Source: Shewanella sp. (lineage in GTDB: Bacteria; Pseudomonadota; Gammaproteobacteria; Enterobacterales; Shewanellaceae). Taken from it: DNA of 34,269 bases. Made by a program: the position numbers and the translations under genes. This document shows positions 1 to 8,145 of the stretch, one piece after another (position 1 is the first letter of the stretch; each line of letters opens with the position of its first letter). The stretch covers positions 19,568 to 53,836 of the forward strand of contig JAJNAU010000006.1 of NCBI GenBank assembly GCA_021462625.1, read 5' to 3'. A model generated the notes under the pieces. That model saw only the letters and a program-made list of their open reading frames with translations, had not been told where the DNA came from and did not search any database.

Positions 1-150
1 GTGCTGCAAAACCTGCCATCCTGCCCGGGTGCAGCCTTGATTGGCAGGGTAAGCAATGCCAATCCGGGGAAAGTGATCCTCACCTCGCCCTGGGGGTCAA
101 GCCGTTATCTTGAGCTTCCCGTCGGTGAACTGCTGCCAAGGATTTGCTGA
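1..150 (+). CDS. hypE: HypE, hydrogenase maturation protein, C-terminal fragment (5' end outside window)
   Basis: Frame 1 is open from the window edge to a TGA at 148-150 and gives 49 residues. They end in L-P-R-I-C, the invariant HypE C-terminus whose last cysteine carries the carbamoyl/thiocyanate group during synthesis of the CN ligands of [NiFe]-hydrogenase. Upstream residues (GKVILTSPWG then RYLELPVGE) match the usual end of the C-terminal AIR-synthase-like domain. The stop overlaps the hypA start in a TGATG, so the two are translationally coupled, as expected in a hyp operon. Only the tail is visible, but the terminal PRIC plus the hypA neighbour make the call fairly secure. Confidence 0.88.
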   Translation: MLQNLPSCPGAALIGRVSNANPGKVILTSPWGSSRYLELPVGELLPRIC

Positions 151-494
151 TGCACGAATACTCGATAGTCTCATCACTGCTTGAGCAGTGTCAGCAATAT
201 GTTCTGGAAAACCGGGCAAAAGGCGTAGCGCGGGTGATTGTTAAGGTTGGTGAACTCAGCGGCGTAGAACCTGCGCTGCTGCAAACTGCCTTTGATACTT
301 TTAAAGAGGAAGGAGCTTGCCACTGCGCAGAGCTTGAGCTTCAACTGCAACCACTGACGCTGTTTTGCTCTGATTGCAATCAGAACTCCGAACCGGGGAA
401 CCGGACTGTGGTCTGTCCCCAATGTGGCAGTTTCAACACCCGGGTCACCGACGGAGAAGATCTGTATCTGATGCAGTTGGAGCTGCTTACTTAA
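150..494 (+). CDS. hypA: HypA, hydrogenase nickel incorporation protein
   Basis: A 114-residue protein of normal HypA length. It starts MHEYSI; His2 next to the start methionine is the family's nickel ligand. The zinc site is two CxxC pairs, C73/C76 and C89/C92. HypA works with HypB to deliver nickel to the large subunit of [NiFe]-hydrogenases in the cytoplasm. The reading frame can be extended to a TTG at 144, but ATG 150 is chosen because it overlaps the hypE stop and puts His at position 2, which function requires. It is the last gene of its operon: a strong hairpin terminator follows and the next gene is convergent. Confidence 0.95.
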   Translation: MHEYSIVSSLLEQCQQYVLENRAKGVARVIVKVGELSGVEPALLQTAFDTFKEEGACHCAELELQLQPLTLFCSDCNQNSEPGNRTVVCPQCGSFNTRVTDGEDLYLMQLELLT

Positions 495-713
495 CCTCAA
501 CTCTGGATAAGAAACAGCGTAATTTATTGATTTAACATAAATCTGTATTTAACTCTCTTGCTCGTCGGAGGTTTTGTTGTTCGCAAGGCGAATTTGCGCG
601 TCAATAGCGGGGTTGTTGCAAGTAAATTCAACGCAGTCAGCTGCAAAAACAGCCACTAAATAGGCGTTCTGTTATCCCGAGCTGAGGTTACTTAAGCAGA
701 TGGAATATTCTAA

Positions 714-739
714 AAAAATCCCGCTTTGCCGGGATTTTT
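714..739. terminator. Bidirectional rho-independent terminator between hypA and the LysR gene
   Basis: A perfect 10-bp stem, AAAAATCCCG (714-723) pairing with CGGGATTTTT (730-739), with a 6-nt loop. The A-tract on one side and T-tract on the other make it usable from both directions, fitting its place between the convergent hypA (ends 494) and LysR gene (ends 788). I see nothing gene-like in 495-713. Confidence 0.9.
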
Positions 740-787
740 AATCAACTGTAACTACATTATTGTTGGCGGCAGCTTAAACTTCAGGTG

Positions 788-1699
788 CTAACTGGCAGGA
801 AACTGCCCCTGAGATCCCAGCCACTGAAGACTGAAATCGTAAAATGCGCGGCCCAGCGCTGAGTCATTACGCCCGGTGTGACGGATACGGCTGAAGGACC
901 GGCTTAGTGCCAGATCATCCACTTTTACCTCGGCCAACTCGCCCCACCGCAGCTCCTGTGCCAGAGTCAAAGATGACAACACGCCCATCAGCTGTCCCTG
1001 TCTGACCGCCTGCTTCACCGCTTCACCACGACCAAAACTGAAATGAATATCAGGATGCAGCCCTTTGGTCATTACTGCACTGAGAAACACCTCCCGGGTA
1101 CCTGAGCCGGATTCCCGCAGGACCCAGCGCTCTTTAGCCAGCGCTGACAGCCTGATTTGCTTACCCGCCAGAGGGTGAGCCGGCGAGCAGAAGATTGTCA
1201 GACTGTCACTGTGCCAGGCATCCACGCTGAGTCGCCGATCAAGGCAGATGCCTTCAATAAAGGCCATCTCGCTGCGCCCATCGGCTACCGAGTCGATAGC
1301 ATCCTGAGTATTACAGATGGACAGCTCCACCTGTACTTTAGGCAAGGCCTCGGTAAAGGTCACCACTGCAGGCGCCAGCAGGTAATTGCCTATGGTGGAG
1401 CTGGCACTGATAGTCAACTTACCCACCAGTTGCTCACCATCACCTTTGAAGGCGTGCTCTATCTGATTGACCTGCTCCAGCACATCGGCTGCCAGCGGTA
1501 ACAGCAATGCGCCCTGGGCGTTGAGATGTAACCGGTTGCCGCGCCGTTCAAACAGGCGGGTATCCAGTTGTTTTTCAAGTTCAGCCAGTGCCATCGAAGT
1601 TGCCGGCGCCGACTGGCTGACCAGCTCCGCCGCTTTGGCAACCTGACCGCTACGGGCAATGGCATCAAATACCATCAATTGTTTCAGGGTGATACGCAT
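788..1699 (-). CDS. LysR-family transcriptional regulator, YeiE-like
   Basis: A 303-residue LysR protein. Residues 1-60 form the winged helix-turn-helix (MRITLKQLMVFDAI, then the LAELEKQLDTRLFER recognition region). About 90-300 is the periplasmic-binding-protein-like effector domain, with ASSTIGNY near 98 and a RESGSGTREVF segment near 195 as in the CysB/CbbR/YeiE branch. By eye it resembles E. coli YeiE most, with shared blocks around STIGNY, FIEG and GSGTRE. YeiE homologues have been linked to sulfite response and virulence genes in enterobacteria (recalled, not checked). The gene starts 2 nt after the stop of the methyltransferase gene, so the two are probably cotranscribed. Its targets cannot be read from this window. 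Confidence 0.85.
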   Translation of the reverse strand: MRITLKQLMVFDAIARSGQVAKAAELVSQSAPATSMALAELEKQLDTRLFERRGNRLHLNAQGALLLPLAADVLEQVNQIEHAFKGDGEQLVGKLTISASSTIGNYLLAPAVVTFTEALPKVQVELSICNTQDAIDSVADGRSEMAFIEGICLDRRLSVDAWHSDSLTIFCSPAHPLAGKQIRLSALAKERWVLRESGSGTREVFLSAVMTKGLHPDIHFSFGRGEAVKQAVRQGQLMGVLSSLTLAQELRWGELAEVKVDDLALSRSFSRIRHTGRNDSALGRAFYDFSLQWLGSQGQFPAS

Positions 1700-1701
1700 G
1701 T

Positions 1702-2469
1702 TCAGTCGTCTTTGCCGGTGACACTGGAGTGAGAACGTCCAACCCGACCGGCGGAGGGAATTGTCTGCCAGTGGGGTTTACGGACCTTGCGCTTCTCCCG
1801 CACGGGAGTCAGTGGACTGTCCAATTTGCGGGCCACCAGCAGGAAAACACTACCACTGCCAGGCAGCCAGGATTCCAGACCATGCTGCCACATCAGCCCT
1901 TTATAGACATCACCAAACAGCGGGTGATACACCAGACGTTCATCGCAGATCACCTGATAACCAAGCAGTGCCAGCCAGTCCTTCACCCGTGATGGCAAAT
2001 AGAAATGACCACGCCAGGGTAAGGCGTGCTGATATTTGGGCAGCAGTTTACCCCAAATAGCCGGGCTTAACGGATTGAAACCACTGAGGATAAGTGTACC
2101 GCCGGAAATCAGCACCCGGTCAATTTCCCGCAGCAGTTGATAAGGATTGGTTTCAAATTCCAGCATAAAATTGGCCAGCACCACATCCACACTGGCATGT
2201 CTGAGCGGCAACTGGGTGGTATTGGCAACCACAGAGGCCCCGGCTGCATCATGCAGGCAGAACTGATGAGAAATACTGCAGGGACTGGTATCCATGGTGG
2301 CGCTCAGGGGGCCAAGCTTAAGCAGATGATAGCCAAACAGGCGTGGCCACCAGGGGCTCAGAGCCTGCTGCAGGCACATCTGAAGATGCTTGCCGTTGGC
2401 AAAGTCCTGCCAACAGAAAGGCCCTAACGTTATATGTTGATCGGGAGAACTGGACAATGACGACTCCAT
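1702..2469 (-). CDS. YafS-like SAM-dependent methyltransferase
   Basis: About 255 residues with a class I (UbiE/type 11) methyltransferase core. LPLRHASVDVVLANFMLEF is the acidic loop/motif IV region, followed by LLREIDRVLISGGTLILSGFNP. The N-terminal WPRLFGYHLLKLGPLS block is characteristic of E. coli YafS, which also lies divergent to gloB. The glycine-rich SAM motif I is poorly formed here, as in YafS, and the substrate is unknown. The C-terminal 35 residues are basic and probably disordered. The frame opens at a TTG (2478); ATG 2469 is preferred, although neither start has a clear Shine-Dalgarno. In many gammaproteobacteria rnhA-dnaQ adjoins this gene; here a LysR gene does. Confidence 0.8.
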   Translation of the reverse strand: MESSLSSSPDQHITLGPFCWQDFANGKHLQMCLQQALSPWWPRLFGYHLLKLGPLSATMDTSPCSISHQFCLHDAAGASVVANTTQLPLRHASVDVVLANFMLEFETNPYQLLREIDRVLISGGTLILSGFNPLSPAIWGKLLPKYQHALPWRGHFYLPSRVKDWLALLGYQVICDERLVYHPLFGDVYKGLMWQHGLESWLPGSGSVFLLVARKLDSPLTPVREKRKVRKPHWQTIPSAGRVGRSHSSVTGKDD

Positions 2470-2612
2470 TGCTGCCAATCTGACTGGCAGATAATGTGTG
2501 AAAACCTCACTGACGTAAGGCCTCTATACCTATAAAACGAAAAGCATATACAGGCAAGTATTTAGGGGGGTAAACTCTCGCCAATGCTCATGTTTTTTAA
2601 AGGAAGCGCAAG

Positions 2613-3389
2613 ATGTCGCTGATGATTACCGCCATTCCCGCGTTCGATGATAACTATATCTGGTGTCTCACCCGGGCACAGGGCAATCTGGCCTGGGTCG
2701 TGGACCCGGGCGAAGCCGAGCCAGTACTGACTTTCCTGCAGCAACACCAACTTCAGCTTGCAGGCGTACTTGTCACGCACCATCACAGCGACCATACCGG
2801 TGGTATCGAGCAGCTTAAAGCCCGGTTTGATCATCTGGCGGTGTGGGGACCGGACAATCCACAGATCCCCGGAATCACCCGCAGACTCAGTGACAACGAG
2901 CAAGTGACATTACCCGAACTGAATGCAGCAGTTCACGTTATTGAGGTTCCCGGCCATACGCTGGATCACCTGGCCTATCTGTGTGAAGGCAATCTACTGT
3001 GCGGCGATACACTGTTTTCCGGCGGATGCGGCCGGATGTTCGAAGGAACGCCCGAACAATTCACCCACTCTCTTGGCCGTCTGGCGGCTTTGCCACTACA
3101 GACACAGGTTTACTGCGCTCATGAGTACACCCAAAGTAACCTCAGATTTGCCCGGGCTGTCGATGGACAAAATCCGGCCATTGCCGCATATCAGCAGGAA
3201 TGTGATGAACTGCGCCTGCAGGGATATCCAACCCTGCCCTCATCCATTGCCAAAGAATTATCCCTCAACCCGTTTTTACGCCTTGATGACCGCCATGTCC
3301 GGCAGGCGTTGACTCAGCACTGGGAACAGCAAGTTACCGATACTGTGGGGGCCTTCGCCCTGCTGCGCCGCTGGAAAGACAATTTCTGA
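2613..3389 (+). CDS. gloB: Hydroxyacylglutathione hydrolase (glyoxalase II)
   Basis: A 258-residue metallo-beta-lactamase-fold hydrolase of standard GloB length. It hydrolyses S-D-lactoylglutathione to lactate and glutathione, the second step of methylglyoxal detoxification in the cytoplasm. The binuclear metal motif THHHSDH is at residues 55-61, with H115, bridging D132 and H170 completing the site. The C-terminal helical domain carries the substrate-binding pattern (NPFLR near 223, LRRWKD at the end). ATG 2613 has AAAGGAAG at 2599-2606, six bases upstream. The gene is divergent from the YafS-like gene; the 140-bp gap between them should hold both promoters. mltD follows after 128 bp, the same order as in E. 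coli. Confidence 0.96.
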   Translation: MSLMITAIPAFDDNYIWCLTRAQGNLAWVVDPGEAEPVLTFLQQHQLQLAGVLVTHHHSDHTGGIEQLKARFDHLAVWGPDNPQIPGITRRLSDNEQVTLPELNAAVHVIEVPGHTLDHLAYLCEGNLLCGDTLFSGGCGRMFEGTPEQFTHSLGRLAALPLQTQVYCAHEYTQSNLRFARAVDGQNPAIAAYQQECDELRLQGYPTLPSSIAKELSLNPFLRLDDRHVRQALTQHWEQQVTDTVGAFALLRRWKDNF

Positions 3390-3393
3390 GTTA

Positions 3394-3410
3394 TCGGGTA
3401 GACTACCCGA
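3394..3410 (+). promoter_or_regulatory. Perfect inverted repeat just after gloB
   Basis: TCGGGTA and TACCCGA, 7 bp each, separated by GAC and starting 4 nt after the gloB stop. There is no T-tract, so it is not a textbook intrinsic terminator. It could be an RNA 3'-end stabilising hairpin, a weak attenuator before mltD or a protein-binding palindrome. The function is not determinable from sequence. Confidence 0.4.
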
Positions 3411-3517
3411 CCTTATATGAAAAGGTTTTTGCTGAATGGGCAATTGCGCCAGCTTCAGGTTAAAAAATAATCCTTAATAAACAAGATACTATAAAACAAT
3501 ACAGGATAGCTCTGGTA

Positions 3518-5065
3518 ATGCGTTTATCTTTTATATTTTTGGCAGGGGGAATTGCTCTGCTAACTGGCTGCCAAAGTATAGACAGCGAGCAGGTCAAACA
3601 AACTGTGACTGCGCCACTGGTGACGCCCCCAGTGGTACCCGAAGCACCACTGCCCGCCCCCATCATCATTACTGATGTATGGGAGCGTATCCGCATGAAC
3701 ATGCAGATGCCCATTCCCGACGAGAAGTTGGTCAATCAATACCGAGACTGGTACATCCGCCACCCCGAGCATCTGGCCCGGGTATCTGAACGTGCCGAAC
3801 CTTTCATGTATCTGATTGTTGAGGAGCTTGAAAGACGCAACATACCAATTGAACTAGCGCTATTGCCGATTGTGGAAAGTGCTTTTGATCCCTTCGCCTA
3901 TTCCCACGGCGCGGCTTCCGGTTTGTGGCAGTTTACCTCGCCCATGGCCAGGCACTTTGGCCTGCAAATGAATTGGTGGTATGACGGACGCCGGGATGTG
4001 CCGGCAGCGACCAGTGCAGCGCTGGATATGCTTCAGTACCTGCATGGCAAAACCGATGGTAATTGGCTGCATGCCATCGCCGCATACAATACCGGTGAAG
4101 GCCGGGTATTAAATGCCGTTAAATACAATCAGCGTAAAGGGAAAAACACTGACTTCTGGTCCCTGGATCTACCCCGGGAAACCGAACGTTATGTACCACA
4201 ACTGCTGGCGTTGGCCGAGGTCATAAAAAACGCTGACAATTACGGCATCACCCTGGCCCCGATTGGCAACAAGCCTAGTGTGGAAATCATCGATGTGGGC
4301 AGCCAAATCGATCTGTCCTTTGCCGCCGATTTGGCCGATATGCCACTGTCCTCACTGCACAAGCTCAACCCCGGCTACAACCGCTGGTCAACTTCGCCTG
4401 ACGGCCCCCACAGACTGGTGGTGCCGGTCGATAAGGCACAGGGCTTTAAACTGGCACTGGCTGATACCGATTCCAGCGAGCGCCTGCATTGGCTGAGATA
4501 CAAAATCAAATCGGGTGACAGCCTGGGATTGATCGCCCACAAGTATCACACCACCACTGATGTGATCCGCTCGGTCAACAACATTAAAGGAAATACCATA
4601 GTCACAGGCAAACATTTGCTTATCCCAGTGGCGGCAAAAAACCCTGAGTTATACTCCCTGTCATCAGATCAACGCCTGGCTCGCAAACAGGGGGTTAAAC
4701 GAGCCAATTACAAGATTAACTATCAGGTCAAAAGTGGTGACTCCCTGTGGAACATCGCCCGCGCCAATAATGTCAAAGTCTCACAACTGGCAGCTTGGAA
4801 TGGTATGGCACCAAAAGATCCGCTGAAGGTTGGACAGAAACTGGTGATCTGGACCAATAAGCTTGCCCAGAATCAAACTCAGTCTTCTGTAATGCGTACC
4901 GTTAATTACAAGGTGCACTCCGGGGATTCACTGGCGCGAATCGCAGACAAGTTCAATGTGACTGTCTCGGATTTACTGCGCTGGAATGGTCTGGACAGTA
5001 AAAAATATCTGCAGCCAGGCCAGATGCTCAAGCTCTATGTCGATGTAACCAAGATGAACGTATAA
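3518..5065 (+). CDS. mltD: Membrane-bound lytic murein transglycosylase D
   Basis: A 515-residue lipoprotein. Lipobox LTGC puts the acylated cysteine at 18. A proline-rich linker follows, then the SLT family-1 catalytic domain (about 95-230) with catalytic glutamate E120 in PIVESAFDP, plus GLWQF and AYNTGEGRV motifs. The C-terminus carries three LysM peptidoglycan-binding repeats near residues 328-373, 405-450 and 463-512, each beginning with a K/HSGDSL block. It cleaves the MurNAc-GlcNAc bond to form 1,6-anhydro ends and probably sits on the inner face of the outer membrane. ATG 3518 has only a weak AGGA at 3503-3506. gloB precedes it in the conserved gloB-mltD pair. Confidence 0.95.
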   Translation: MRLSFIFLAGGIALLTGCQSIDSEQVKQTVTAPLVTPPVVPEAPLPAPIIITDVWERIRMNMQMPIPDEKLVNQYRDWYIRHPEHLARVSERAEPFMYLIVEELERRNIPIELALLPIVESAFDPFAYSHGAASGLWQFTSPMARHFGLQMNWWYDGRRDVPAATSAALDMLQYLHGKTDGNWLHAIAAYNTGEGRVLNAVKYNQRKGKNTDFWSLDLPRETERYVPQLLALAEVIKNADNYGITLAPIGNKPSVEIIDVGSQIDLSFAADLADMPLSSLHKLNPGYNRWSTSPDGPHRLVVPVDKAQGFKLALADTDSSERLHWLRYKIKSGDSLGLIAHKYHTTTDVIRSVNNIKGNTIVTGKHLLIPVAAKNPELYSLSSDQRLARKQGVKRANYKINYQVKSGDSLWNIARANNVKVSQLAAWNGMAPKDPLKVGQKLVIWTNKLAQNQTQSSVMRTVNYKVHSGDSLARIADKFNVTVSDLLRWNGLDSKKYLQPGQMLKLYVDVTKMNV

Positions 5066-5140
5066 CAGCGAGCCACAGCTGCTGTCATAAAAAACCGTGC
5101 AATAACCACAGTATTGAGTTTAGCTGCACACACAAATGCC

Positions 5141-5168
5141 CCCCGTTGCTGAACAACCAGCATTGGGG
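5141..5168. terminator. Hairpin between convergent mltD and lipoprotein gene
   Basis: CCCCGTTGCTG (5141-5151) pairs with CAGCATTGGGG (5158-5168) across a 6-nt loop: 11 positions with one mismatch and one G-T wobble. There is no strong T-tract on either side. Its position between two convergent stops suggests a terminator or a transcript-end barrier. Confidence 0.5.
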
Positions 5169-5193
5169 ATCATTTCATATCAAGGATCTGGTT

Positions 5194-5781
5194 TTATTGC
5201 ACCGGCAGTATCTGCGGCATCAACAGAGGCTTGGTTGATTCACTGTTATGGGCCATCAGTCTGGCCTGCCAGTAATCACCCTGGCGGGCGCGTTCCATGA
5301 CCTTGGCGGGAATATCGAAATTCACTGTCATGGTCTTGCCGGATGCCAGCGTCAGATTACGCAGCGCTTGGGTAAACATCATATCGTCCGACCAGGCCCA
5401 GAGGCGTTCACCATTGGCAGCCATCAACCAGAGATCACCTGTCATTCCCGAGTTAAATTGCATAGGCACACCATAACTCTGTGGATTGGTGACCAACAGC
5501 TGTATGACAGTCAATCCCCGGGCCGAAGGCTTGTCACTCACCTGCAGGTATCCGGTGAGGGTCGTCTCCTTAACCATAACAGCTTTCTCTCCCACATGAC
5601 TTTTCTGGCCTGACTTTGCCAATGCCTGATGCGCTCCAACGTCAACTTCCACCTGCCTTATCCTGGTTGACTCAGTCTGATCAGGCTGCTTGGCTGGTGG
5701 CTGAGCATCGTTCTGGGCATGACAACCGCCCAGTGCCAGTAATATCGTACCCAGTACACTCCCTATTCTTGTGGCAGACAT
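5194..5781 (-). CDS. Lipoprotein with BsuPI-like domain
   Basis: A 195-residue predicted lipoprotein. The signal peptide ends in lipobox LGGC (Cys20), then comes a Q/P-rich, probably flexible stretch (21-45). The C-terminal half (about 85-175) matches the BsuPI immunoglobulin-like fold: LLVTNPQSYGVPMQF, the block NGERLWAWSDDMMFTQ, then a LASGKTM-type turn. BsuPI was named after an intracellular proteinase inhibitor of Bacillus; in Gram-negative lipoproteins its role is unknown. The start ATG abuts the stop of the asmA-like gene (TAAATG), and the Shine-Dalgarno GGGAGG lies inside the end of that gene, so the two are translationally coupled. It is the last gene of a three-gene operon. Confidence 0.75.
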   Translation of the reverse strand: MSATRIGSVLGTILLALGGCHAQNDAQPPAKQPDQTESTRIRQVEVDVGAHQALAKSGQKSHVGEKAVMVKETTLTGYLQVSDKPSARGLTVIQLLVTNPQSYGVPMQFNSGMTGDLWLMAANGERLWAWSDDMMFTQALRNLTLASGKTMTVNFDIPAKVMERARQGDYWQARLMAHNSESTKPLLMPQILPVQ

Positions 5782-7614
5782 TTAGAATCCTCCCAGCTTT
5801 CTCAGTAGTTTGTTTTTCAGCTTATCTTCCTGTTTCTTGAGCTCATTTTTCACCTTGTTGTTGAGCAGTGATTTAGTATTGAGCGCAAATTCAGGCTCAG
5901 CGAAGGTGCCGGTAATGGTAAGCGGAATCTCCGCCCCTTTAAGCGTGTCGTCTGCGCCCTGACCTTCCAGCGAGGCCACCAGTTTGGTCGTCAGGTTATA
6001 ATCTATCGTCTGTTCCACAATGTTGACATCGCCCTGTCCCATCACCCGAATAAGCGGTGAGTGCATGTCCAGATCCGGATTATTGACCACACCGTTTTTC
6101 ATCGAGAAATTACCGATCAGGCTGGTGAAGTCGGTTTTCAGCTCTTCATTACCGGTGGCATCGAAATTGCCCTTTAGCTTGGCTTCAGCGCTGCGGATCA
6201 TCTGTGGAATGTTCACGCCGTACAACGAGCCGTCATTGATGGCAAATTTGCCATTGCCTGTCAGGTTACGCTTAAGGGTCTCAGGGATCAGGCTTCGACC
6301 ACTGCCAGATACCGAGAAGTTAGCCTTGCCGGAGAGGAAGTCAACCTCGACCGCGTCTCTCAGCAATGGACGAATTTGCACGCCGCTGAGCGACTGCTCG
6401 AAACGATAACTGGCAACCGGATTACGGCCATCCAGACTGGCTGAGAGTTTGAGCTGGCCATCATACAGATTGGCGGACAGGTTTTTCACATCCAACACAC
6501 CGTTTTTCAGTGCAATCGCCAACTGCCACTGGCTGGTCTTGAGTTTATCTAGGGTAATGGATTTGATGCTGACATTGGCCGTGACGTCTGCCGCCTTCAT
6601 GCCCGATAGCTCCGGCTCTTGCACCTGGGCCTGCTGACCACTTCCTTTAGAGCCCGGTGACGCGTCCTGTTTGTCAGAGATCAGCCAGTCATTCAAGTTG
6701 ATATCCCCCAGTGCCAGGGTCATATCCAGTGCCGGTACCGGCCGGTCGTATGCCGCCGTTAACTTACCGTTGCCCTCAATATTTCCCACCTTCAATTGAG
6801 CGAGCGCCAGACTGGCCTGTTGCCTCTTGAGGTCAACCTCAACATCGGCATTCACTGCCGAGCTCAGGCTGCCATTGGGAATTCCCTTGCCATTCAGCTT
6901 GGTATCCAGCGTCAGGCCTTTGAGGCTCAGTGCCCCGAAATCCTGGGTAAGCAGCAAACTGCCCTTACCCTTGGCGGTCAAATCCAAATCCAGCAACTTC
7001 GCACTGGCACTGAATGCCAGCTCGGCCGCCTTACCCAGAGAGAATTGTCCCAGGGTGAAACTGTCGAGACTGAACTCATGTGTGGTATTGGTTTGCTGAT
7101 TGATGATATTGACTTTGGCGTTGCCGATATTCACACCGCCAACACTCAGACCGAACAGCCCCTGTGTATCTGACGTTCCAGAGCTTGCAGAAGCGGTTTG
7201 CGCCGCGGACTTATCATCACCACTTTGCGCCAACCTATCAAAACTGGTTCGACCATCTTTGGCAGTCACCAGATTAACCGTCAGTCCTTTGATTTCCAGC
7301 GCCTCAATATCGACCTGTTTACTCAGCAGCGGCATCAGCGCCACTTTAGCAAGGACATTGTCAACAGTCATCATCTGCGCAGGACTCATCCCTTGAGGGT
7401 TGGAAAAGCTGATCCCCCCCAGATGGATCCCCAGTGTGGGAAAAAAGCTCCAGTTCAAATCATCTTTGATTGTCAGGGTTCGACCGGTATGGGCCTTTAT
7501 CTGCTCGATAATTTCGGGCTTAAAGTCATTGGGGTTAAAAAACAAGGTCAAATATAAGGCCAATACCAGTATCAAAGCAGCAAAGGCCAGCACCAGCCAC
7601 TTAAGCACTTTCAT
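5782..7614 (-). CDS. AsmA-family envelope protein
   Basis: A 610-residue protein, close to E. coli AsmA length (about 617). One N-terminal membrane anchor (residues about 5-25) is followed by a long periplasmic beta-rich domain with the AsmA N-terminal pattern (FNPNDFKPEIIEQIKAHTGR, then IHLGGISFSNP). The C-terminal AsmA_2 region around 430-580 includes GSGRSLIPETLKRNLTGNG and GVNIPQMIRSAEA. The end is strongly basic and helical. AsmA proteins are bridge-like or chorein-related, and are thought to help move phospholipid or tune outer membrane assembly. It sits 9 nt after the RraA-like gene. Several AsmA paralogues exist per genome, so I give no symbol. Confidence 0.88.
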   Translation of the reverse strand: MKVLKWLVLAFAALILVLALYLTLFFNPNDFKPEIIEQIKAHTGRTLTIKDDLNWSFFPTLGIHLGGISFSNPQGMSPAQMMTVDNVLAKVALMPLLSKQVDIEALEIKGLTVNLVTAKDGRTSFDRLAQSGDDKSAAQTASASSGTSDTQGLFGLSVGGVNIGNAKVNIINQQTNTTHEFSLDSFTLGQFSLGKAAELAFSASAKLLDLDLTAKGKGSLLLTQDFGALSLKGLTLDTKLNGKGIPNGSLSSAVNADVEVDLKRQQASLALAQLKVGNIEGNGKLTAAYDRPVPALDMTLALGDINLNDWLISDKQDASPGSKGSGQQAQVQEPELSGMKAADVTANVSIKSITLDKLKTSQWQLAIALKNGVLDVKNLSANLYDGQLKLSASLDGRNPVASYRFEQSLSGVQIRPLLRDAVEVDFLSGKANFSVSGSGRSLIPETLKRNLTGNGKFAINDGSLYGVNIPQMIRSAEAKLKGNFDATGNEELKTDFTSLIGNFSMKNGVVNNPDLDMHSPLIRVMGQGDVNIVEQTIDYNLTTKLVASLEGQGADDTLKGAEIPLTITGTFAEPEFALNTKSLLNNKVKNELKKQEDKLKNKLLRKLGGF

Positions 7615-7623
7615 AGCGTTTCC

Positions 7624-8142
7624 TTATGTCAGACAGGAAGGCTGAAAATCAGCCAGTTGACTGAGATCCAGCGCACGGTTGCTCACCAGTATGCCATTAC
7701 TGTCGGCATAGAGGTGCATACCCGGCGAGACAGTTATCCCGCCCATCACTACATCAACCTGCGTCTCGCCATCACCTTTGCGATCCGTTTTGAATGGAAT
7801 TGCGTCCAGTGCCTGCACACCAAGGTCAATGGTGGCCAGTGTACCTACATCACGCACGGCACCGTTAATCACAACCCCGGCCCAGCCATTGGCTGCCGCA
7901 GAGGCGGCAATTAAATCACCCAGTAAAGCCCGCCGGCAAGAGCCGCCACCGTCCACAAGCAATACCCGCCCAGCGCCTGGCGCGGCCAGCAATTCCTTGA
8001 CTCTGGAATTATCCTCAAAGCACTTTACGGTCACGACTTCACCGTAAAATACCTGTCTGCCACCAAATTGTTTAAATGCCAGCGGCAGCAAGCTGCACTC
8101 CTGCGGCCACAAATCACAAATATCAGGTAATAAATCCAACAT
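7624..8142 (-). CDS. RraA-family protein (RNase E inhibitor-like / HMG aldolase-like)
   Basis: A 172-residue single-domain protein of the RraA/HMG-CHA aldolase family. Recognisable blocks are VVTVKCFEDN, GRVLLVDGGGSCRRALLGD and GWAGVVINGAVRDV. Canonical RraA inhibits RNase E; aldolase members cleave 4-hydroxy-4-methyl-2-oxoglutarate using a D-x20-R-D core. This protein has exactly that spacing (D of LLGD, 20 residues, then R-D), whereas E. coli RraA, as I recall it, has Ala and R-Q there. It may therefore be a metal-binding paralogue rather than the RNase E regulator itself. It is the first gene of an operon with asmA and the BsuPI lipoprotein and has an exceptionally strong ribosome binding site. 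Confidence 0.85.
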   Translation of the reverse strand: MLDLLPDICDLWPQECSLLPLAFKQFGGRQVFYGEVVTVKCFEDNSRVKELLAAPGAGRVLLVDGGGSCRRALLGDLIAASAAANGWAGVVINGAVRDVGTLATIDLGVQALDAIPFKTDRKGDGETQVDVVMGGITVSPGMHLYADSNGILVSNRALDLSQLADFQPSCLT

Positions 8143-8145
8143 CTC

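Noticed and set aside
2488..2508. CRP-like site (TGTGA...TCACT) before the YafS-like gene
   Set aside because: The half-sites are separated by 5 rather than 6 bases and the second is imperfect, so it is not supportable as a CRP operator.
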